64,000 bases of DNA from Roseomonas fluvialis (lineage in GTDB: Bacteria; Pseudomonadota; Alphaproteobacteria; Acetobacterales; Acetobacteraceae), in assembly GCF_022846615.1 (NCBI RefSeq), contig NZ_AP025637.1, positions 4,861,001 through 4,925,000 of the forward strand. The letters run 5' to 3'. Positions 59,753-64,000 of this stretch are shown one piece after another; the first letter of the stretch is position 1, and every line of letters begins with the position of its first letter. The translations under genes were made by a program, and so were the position numbers. The notes under the pieces were generated by a model. The model ran no database searches and was not told the DNA's origin. It worked only from the letters and a program-made list of their open reading frames with translations.

Positions 59753-59766
59753 TTGATTCAGATCAA
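59753..59766. promoter_or_regulatory. FNR/Anr/Dnr-type binding site
   Basis: TTGATTCAGATCAA has perfect TTGAT and ATCAA arms separated by four bases, matching the FNR/Anr/FixK consensus. It is 38 bp upstream of the Crp/Fnr start, a position that allows activation or autoregulation. It is the only such site I noticed here. Confidence 0.85.
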
Positions 59767-59783
59767 CGTGGCAGCGGCCCGGC

Positions 59784-60470
59784 TCACGCCGCCTGCGCCT
59801 CGACGATCCGCCCATCCTCCATCGCCACCACGCGGTCGGCGATATCCAGGATGCGCGGATCATGGGTGACCAACAGGATCGGCGTACCGCGCGACTTCGC
59901 CATGTCACGCAGCAGATGCGCGACCTCCCCGCCCGAGACCTTGTCGAGCGCCGCGGTCGGCTCATCCGCCAGCACCAGCCCCGGTCCAGCCACCAGCGCC
60001 CGCGCGATCGCCACACGCTGCCGCTGCCCGCCCGAAAGTTTGCCCGGCGGCTTGTCCTCGTGCCCCGCCAGCCCGACCGCGCGTAGCATCTCGCCCGCAC
60101 GCGCCAAACGCTCGCGCTCCGGCAAGGCCGCGTCGATCTCGAGCGCCATCGCCACATTCTGCCGCGCCGTCAGGAAGCCCAGCAGGTTGTGGTTCTGGAA
60201 AATGAAGCCGATCGACCGCCGCAACCGCACGCGATCGGCCTCACCCGCTCCCATCAACTCGCGGCCCAACACACGGCAGGACCCCTCCTGCATCGCACGC
60301 AAGGCGCCGATCAGGGTGAGCAACGTCGTCTTGCCCGACCCCGACGGACCGGTGAGCAACACCACCTCGCCCGCATGCACGGTCAGGTCGATGTCCCGCA
60401 ACACCGGCCGGCGCAGTTCACCCTCCCCATACGCATAGGTCAGGCGGGATATGCTGATGGGGTTGATCAT
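59784..60470 (-). CDS. ABC transporter ATP-binding protein, DevA/LolD-like
   Basis: The 228-residue ATPase has Walker [10 protein letters not shown] (~residue 43), the signature LSGGQRQR (~146), Walker [13 protein letters not shown] (~165) and a switch His (VTHDPR). Its size and motifs match the LolD/MacB/DevA class of mechanotransmission ABC systems. With the DevC-like permease and the HlyD-like protein upstream it forms a DevABC-type exporter that drives lipids or drugs to the outer membrane. It is separated from the permease by a 253-bp gap with a large palindrome. The following gene is a Crp/Fnr regulator. Confidence 0.9.
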   Translation of the reverse strand: MINPISISRLTYAYGEGELRRPVLRDIDLTVHAGEVVLLTGPSGSGKTTLLTLIGALRAMQEGSCRVLGRELMGAGEADRVRLRRSIGFIFQNHNLLGFLTARQNVAMALEIDAALPERERLARAGEMLRAVGLAGHEDKPPGKLSGGQRQRVAIARALVAGPGLVLADEPTAALDKVSGGEVAHLLRDMAKSRGTPILLVTHDPRILDIADRVVAMEDGRIVEAQAA

Positions 60471-60484
60471 GGGTTATGCGCGAC

Positions 60485-60701
60485 GGAGGGGGCTTTGCCC
60501 CCTCCGGACCTCCCCCACCAGGGGGCTACGGCCCCCTGGACCGCGGGTTTTGAATCGGGGGACTTGGGGAGGGGCGTCGGCGGCGACACCGACGCGGCAG
60601 ATGCGCCATGCCCCTCGCCAAGTCCCCCGATCAAGTCGAGGGTTCCAAGGGCCTTAAGCCCTTGGTGGGTGGGGGTCCGGGGGAGGGCAAAGCCCTCCCC
60701 C
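60485..60701. repeat. 217-bp nested palindrome between the permease and ATPase genes
   Basis: The stretch is a mirror-like imperfect palindrome built from five hairpins. Hairpins 1 and 5 are GGAGGGGGC-TTT-GCCCCCTCC (60485-60505) and GGGGGAGGGC-AAA-GCCCTCCCCC (60679-60701). Hairpins 2 and 4 are CCAGGGGGC-TACG-GCCCCCTGG (60518-60539) and CCAAGGGC-CTTAA-GCCCTTGG (60645-60665). The centre pairs 60554-60575 with 60610-60631 over 22 bp with one extra base or mismatch. It may be a terminator-like mRNA structure or an inserted miniature element. Confidence 0.88.
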
Positions 60702-60723
60702 GCCACGCGCCCATGCCTTCCCA

Positions 60724-62010
60724 TCAGAACATATCCGCCGGACTTGCGTCGCGGAGTTTGCGCATGGCCAGCAGGCCGGCCGCGGCGCACATCGTGAAGA
60801 TCAGGCCGAACACGAGGATGGCGCGTTCGGCTGTCATCGCCAGGGGCAGGAAGGTGGCGCCGGCGACCACGTCGTAGAGCCACACGCACAGGGCGGCGCC
60901 GGGGATGAAGCCGATCACGGCGAGGATCAGCGCGGCAGCCATGACCACGCGCGCGAGGTAGAAGTTGGAATAGCCGATCGCCTTCAGCGTCGCGTATTCG
61001 CGCAGGTGGTTGGCGATGTCGCTGAACAGGATCTGGTAGACGATCACCATGCCCACGATCAGGCCCATCACCGATCCGAAGGCGAAGATGAAGCCGATGG
61101 GGGTGGCGGTTTCCCAGTAGTTGCGTTCGTGCGCGACCAGCTGTGCGTGCGTGAGCACCACGACGTCGGGCGGCAGGATCTCGCGCAGGCGTTGCTGTGC
61201 GGCGGCCACGTCGGTGCCGGGCTGCAGGCGGATTGCGACCAGGTCGGTGTTCGATGCCTGGCGTTCGCGCACCATCCGGCGGAAGTTCACTTCGCTCATC
61301 ACGAGGTTTCCGTCGGCGCCGAAGGATGGGCCGATGGAAACCACGCCCACCACCTGGACCATGCGGTTTCCGACCTGCACCTCGAAGGGTCCGCGTTCGG
61401 CGAAGATGCGCGCCGCGGGGCCGAATTCGGGGCGTGAGCGATCATCGAAGCCAACCGCGTCCACCTGCCGCAGCGCGGGGCCGATGGCGTCCAGGCCTTC
61501 GAATTCCATCGCGCCGGCCTCGGTGTCGAAGCCGATCATCTGGATGGCGCGGCGCGATCCGTCCTCGGGGTTCCGCCAGGTGGATTGCGCGAGGTACACG
61601 GGCACCGCCTGCGCCACTTCCGGCAAGGCCAGCGCCTGGTGCGCGCGCACCCGCGGCAGCGGTTCGGGCCGGAAGGATGCGGTGGTCAGCGGGTTCATCA
61701 GGAACAGTTCGGCGCGCATGTTCGCCAGCAGCGCGGTGGCGCTGTCGAACAGTGCGGACCGGAAGCCGAGCTGCATGAACACCAGCACCGCCGCGAACAT
61801 CACGCCCGCCATGGCCGAGAACAGGCGCGCCCGTTCGGCCCGCAGCTGCCGCCACGCGAGCCGCGTGGGCAGCAGCAGGCCGGGCAGCAGGCCGGGGCTG
61901 CCGCGCGGCGGGGCCGGGTGCTCGGCGTCGGACACCGGGGTCGCGTTCGGCGCCTCGCCCGATTTCTCGGGCGCCCAGGGCAGGAGGGTGGTGCCGCCGA
62001 TGGCGTTCAT
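60724..62010 (-). CDS. DevC-like ABC permease (FtsX/MacB fold)
   Basis: The 428-residue protein has an N-terminal TM after ~45 residues, a large periplasmic domain (~95-310) and three further TMs with the FtsX motif near the end. It begins RLAWRQLRAERARLFSAMAGVMFAAVLVFMQLGF (~50-83), diagnostic for DevC-type permeases, and ends with a C-terminal TM and cytosolic tail (RKLRDASPADMF). With the HlyD-type fusion protein encoded just upstream (4-bp overlap) and the ATPase beyond the palindrome, it exports lipids or toxic compounds. It is regulated by the TetR protein at the start of the cluster. Confidence 0.92.
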   Translation of the reverse strand: MNAIGGTTLLPWAPEKSGEAPNATPVSDAEHPAPPRGSPGLLPGLLLPTRLAWRQLRAERARLFSAMAGVMFAAVLVFMQLGFRSALFDSATALLANMRAELFLMNPLTTASFRPEPLPRVRAHQALALPEVAQAVPVYLAQSTWRNPEDGSRRAIQMIGFDTEAGAMEFEGLDAIGPALRQVDAVGFDDRSRPEFGPAARIFAERGPFEVQVGNRMVQVVGVVSIGPSFGADGNLVMSEVNFRRMVRERQASNTDLVAIRLQPGTDVAAAQQRLREILPPDVVVLTHAQLVAHERNYWETATPIGFIFAFGSVMGLIVGMVIVYQILFSDIANHLREYATLKAIGYSNFYLARVVMAAALILAVIGFIPGAALCVWLYDVVAGATFLPLAMTAERAILVFGLIFTMCAAAGLLAMRKLRDASPADMF

Positions 62011-63047
62011 GGCCGGATCGCCACCTGGACCTGCATGTTGGACCGCCGCCGCAGCGCCGCCGCGCCGGCCTCGTCGAGCGTGAGGCGCACCTCGACCGTG
62101 CGGCTGTCCACGGCCGCGACGGGATCGGTGTTGCCCTGCGTGGTGCGCCGCACCGTCCAGCCGATGCCGCGCAGGGTCGCGTTGAAGCGCTGCGCCTCGC
62201 CCGGGACCACGACTTCGGCGGGCGCGCCGATGCGCAGCCGGGCAAGGTCGGTCTCGTAGACGTCGGCCACGATATCCATGCGGCTGAGGTCGCCGATCTC
62301 GAGCAGCCCGTCGCTGCCCACCTGGTCGCCCGGCCGCGCGATGATGCGCAGGATGGTGCCGGCGAAGGGGGCCCGTACGCGCGAGAGTTCCGCATCCGCC
62401 TGCGCCTTGGCCAAGGCCGCCTGCGCGGCGGCCATGCGGGCCTCGGCCAATGCGATGTCCTCGGGCCGCGAGGACAGCAGGCTGTCGAGATCCGCCTCGG
62501 CCTGCGCGCGTTCGGCCGCGAGGCGCACCGCGGTGGCGCGTGCACGGTCGGCGGCCGCGACCGCGCCGGCGCCGGTCGGCAGCAGGCGTTCGGCGCGTTC
62601 GGCCTCGCGCTCGGCGAGGTCGAGCTGCGCGGCCAGCGCCGCGATGCGCGCACGCTGCGCCGCGACCTCGGAGGGCCGGCCGGCGGCGCGGATCCGATCG
62701 AGGCTGGCGCGATATTCCGCCACCGCCGCCAGGGCTTGCGCCACCGCCGCGTCCTTCTGCGTGGCATCGGCGAATTCGGCGAGCAACTGGCCCTCGGTCA
62801 CCTCGTCGCCCTCGGCCACCAGCAGCCGGTCGAGCCGCGTCACCGCCATGCCGCCCGGCTGGTTGAGCCGCCGGATGCGCGAGGCGGGTTCGACGCGCCC
62901 GAGAGCGCCGACGCCGATCGGCGCAGAGGGTGCGGCGGCGACAGGCGTCGCAGCACTCGGCCCCGGCGACTGGCTCAGCCAGACCCAGGCGCCACCCGCC
63001 GCAACCACGGCCAGCACGCCCGACAGGATGCGTGCGCGGCGCGTCAC
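62007..63047 (-). CDS. DevB-like HlyD-family membrane fusion protein
   Basis: The 346-residue periplasmic adaptor has an N-terminal anchor (~residues 8-27), a lipoyl/barrel-sandwich hybrid split around a long alpha-hairpin (~90-200, rich in Ala, Glu and Arg), and a beta-barrel domain (~235-346). Such adaptors connect the inner-membrane permease to a TolC-type channel. Its start overlaps the TetR stop by 4 bp, and its stop overlaps the permease start by 4 bp, so TetR, adaptor and permease are one unit. No TolC homologue is in the window. Confidence 0.9.
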   Translation of the reverse strand: MTRRARILSGVLAVVAAGGAWVWLSQSPGPSAATPVAAAPSAPIGVGALGRVEPASRIRRLNQPGGMAVTRLDRLLVAEGDEVTEGQLLAEFADATQKDAAVAQALAAVAEYRASLDRIRAAGRPSEVAAQRARIAALAAQLDLAEREAERAERLLPTGAGAVAAADRARATAVRLAAERAQAEADLDSLLSSRPEDIALAEARMAAAQAALAKAQADAELSRVRAPFAGTILRIIARPGDQVGSDGLLEIGDLSRMDIVADVYETDLARLRIGAPAEVVVPGEAQRFNATLRGIGWTVRRTTQGNTDPVAAVDSRTVEVRLTLDEAGAAALRRRSNMQVQVAIRP

Positions 63048-63616
63048 GGCTTCACCTCGAGAAGGGTTTCAAGGGTGGCGCGCAGCGCCGAGAGTTCGTC
63101 CTCGGTCGGCCGGTACAGCCCGAACATCTGCGCCATGAACATGCCGTCGCAGGCCGCAAGCACGGTCATCGCCTTGCCCGGCGGCACGCCATCGGCCATC
63201 AGCGCCGCCTTCATGCCTCCGTAGACCGCGCGCATCGGGTCGAGCAGCGCCGGGTCGTGGTGGAAGGCGGCGAGGAAAACGGCCGCAGCGCGGTCGTGGT
63301 GTTCGTCCCCCGGGGAGCAGTCCGCCTCGCCGAAGGCCCAGGACAGGAAGGCGCGGGCGACGCGCCCGGGGCCGTCCGGCTGGCGGGCGCAGTTCTTGTC
63401 GAACTCTGCGCGGATAAAGGCGGCGAGGCGCTCCAGCAGCCCGGTCAGCAACGCCTCCTTGGAGGCGAAGTGATAGAGCAGCCCGCCCTTGGAGACGCCG
63501 GCTTCGCGCGCCGCCGCCTCGAGCGTGAGGCCGGCCACGCCGCGGGCGAGGACGATCCGCTCGACCGCATCCAGGATTCGGGTGCGAGCGTCGGTGGCGG
63601 GCAGGGTCACGTTCAT
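63044..63616 (-). CDS. TetR/AcrR-family repressor of the DevABC-type exporter
   Basis: The 190-residue protein has the TetR helix-turn-helix near the N-terminus (TRILDAVERIVLARGVAGLTLEAAAREAGVSKGGLLYHF, ~10-48) and a helical ligand domain with the HDRAAAVFLAAFHHDP stretch (~104). Start is the ATG at 63616; an earlier one, four codons upstream, also fits. Immediately upstream lie two palindromic sites in tandem, and the following genes encode the exporter, so an autoregulated ligand-inducible operon is likely. Confidence 0.92.
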   Translation of the reverse strand: MNVTLPATDARTRILDAVERIVLARGVAGLTLEAAAREAGVSKGGLLYHFASKEALLTGLLERLAAFIRAEFDKNCARQPDGPGRVARAFLSWAFGEADCSPGDEHHDRAAAVFLAAFHHDPALLDPMRAVYGGMKAALMADGVPPGKAMTVLAACDGMFMAQMFGLYRPTEDELSALRATLETLLEVKP

Positions 63617-63631
63617 GGCGCATCGCAACTA

Positions 63632-63667
63632 TACCGTCTGGACGGTTTTGTCAACCGTCCAGACGGT
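63632..63667. promoter_or_regulatory. double TetR operator
   Basis: Two palindromes, ACCGTC-TG-GACGGT (63632-63645) and ACCGTC-CA-GACGGT (63654-63667), are spaced 22 bp centre to centre. They form a larger 39-bp inverted repeat (63631-63669) with 17-bp arms and a 5-bp centre. The arrangement sits 15 to 53 bp upstream of the TetR start and could bind two dimers on opposite faces or cooperatively. Confidence 0.88.
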
Positions 63668-63806
63668 ATACCTTATCGTGCGGCGCTTCGGCGGGCGGGC
63701 CTGCATGATCGGGGGGTGCCGGCGCGGGCAGGCCTGCTATCCTCGCTGCAACGATCCCGCCCAAGCGGGGCCATTCGGCATGGCGGGACTTGGGAAGGAA
63801 ACATCG

Positions 63807-64000
63807 ATGTTCCAGCATACCCTGCGCCGCAGCCTGCTAATGGCCGCGCCTGCCGTGCTCGCCGCCGGCGCCGCGCGCGCCCAGGCCTGGCCATCCCGCC
63901 CGGTTCGCATCGTGGTGGGCTTCGCCGCCGGGGGCGCCAACGACATCATGGCCAGGCTCCTGGCGTCCAAGTTGGCGGAACGCCTGCCCGGCAGCAGCTT
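63807..64000 (+). CDS. Bug/TctC-family solute receptor (3' truncated by window edge)
   Basis: An open frame of 64 codons and two bases starts at an ATG after GGGAAGGAAAC and runs out of the window. It begins FQHTLRRSLLMAAPAVLAAG, cleaved near ARAQ (~residue 26), followed by WPSRPVRIVVGFAAGGANDI, a Bug receptor start. It is the fourth such receptor here. It is divergent from the TetR gene, and the double TetR operator lies about 140 bp upstream, too far for simple repression. Confidence 0.9.
   Translation, partial: MFQHTLRRSLLMAAPAVLAAGAARAQAWPSRPVRIVVGFAAGGANDIMARLLASKLAERLPGSS

Overview
The window is a roughly 64 kb stretch of GC-rich bacterial chromosome. Several features suggest an alphaproteobacterium of the Acetobacteraceae, most like Roseomonas and its relatives: GC-biased codons with short intergenic gaps, four Bug/TctC-type periplasmic solute receptors, an Aap-type amino-acid ABC transporter, PHB-type acetoacetyl-CoA reductase, and many catabolic enzymes. 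That placement is an inference from gene content. No rRNA, CRISPR array, phage gene or insertion sequence was recognised. One tRNA, Ala(GGC), is present.

Layout. 1-7.2 kb: the 3' part of an RND pump, a form-II CoxL-like molybdenum hydroxylase, a secreted two-repeat protein, and a MarR regulator divergent from a homogentisate dioxygenase. 7.2-11 kb: an MCE/Mla-type lipid ABC operon (STAS-permease, ATPase, MCE protein, lipoprotein) with four perfect 60-bp repeats between permease and ATPase. 11-25.7 kb: catabolic modules, namely a Bug receptor/Ldh2 dehydrogenase/rRNA methylase operon, a split UxaA-type lyase resembling sulfolactate sulfo-lyase, a CoA ligase, an aminotransferase, two NtaA/DszA-type flavin monooxygenases around a peptide-type binding protein, an amidohydrolase divergent from a Bug receptor, and a CaiB-type CoA transferase. 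26-33.3 kb: a globin, a CheD-like protein, an AtzG/AtzE-like amidase pair, a GT-C membrane glycosyltransferase, a three-gene luciferase-like/CMD/peroxidase cluster, and two tandem Lin0512 paralogues.

33.5-46.3 kb: an L,D-transpeptidase, a tiny proline-rich lipoprotein, Nfu, a nitroreductase, an ornithine cyclodeaminase homologue, the aapJQMP operon, the Kup potassium transporter and tRNA-Ala. 46.4-53.6 kb: 3-oxoacid CoA-transferase A/B, a methyltransferase, a decayed membrane-protein gene with a frameshift and an in-frame stop, two double-YCII proteins downstream of phaB, and a third complete Bug receptor. 53.9-64 kb: UppP, a TRAP-type receptor, an MFS transporter, a CMD protein, a Crp/Fnr regulator with a perfect FNR-type box, a DevABC-type exporter under a TetR repressor with a double operator, and the start of a fourth Bug receptor.

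The most striking structural theme is repetitive or palindromic DNA at the permease/ATPase junction of all three ABC operons: 4 x 60-bp repeats in mla, a 31-bp near-perfect hairpin in aap, and a 217-bp nested palindrome in dev. The aap hairpin belongs to a dispersed family with two more copies nearby. A separate 95-bp repeat family occurs at 2.1 kb and, tandemly, at 55.2 kb.
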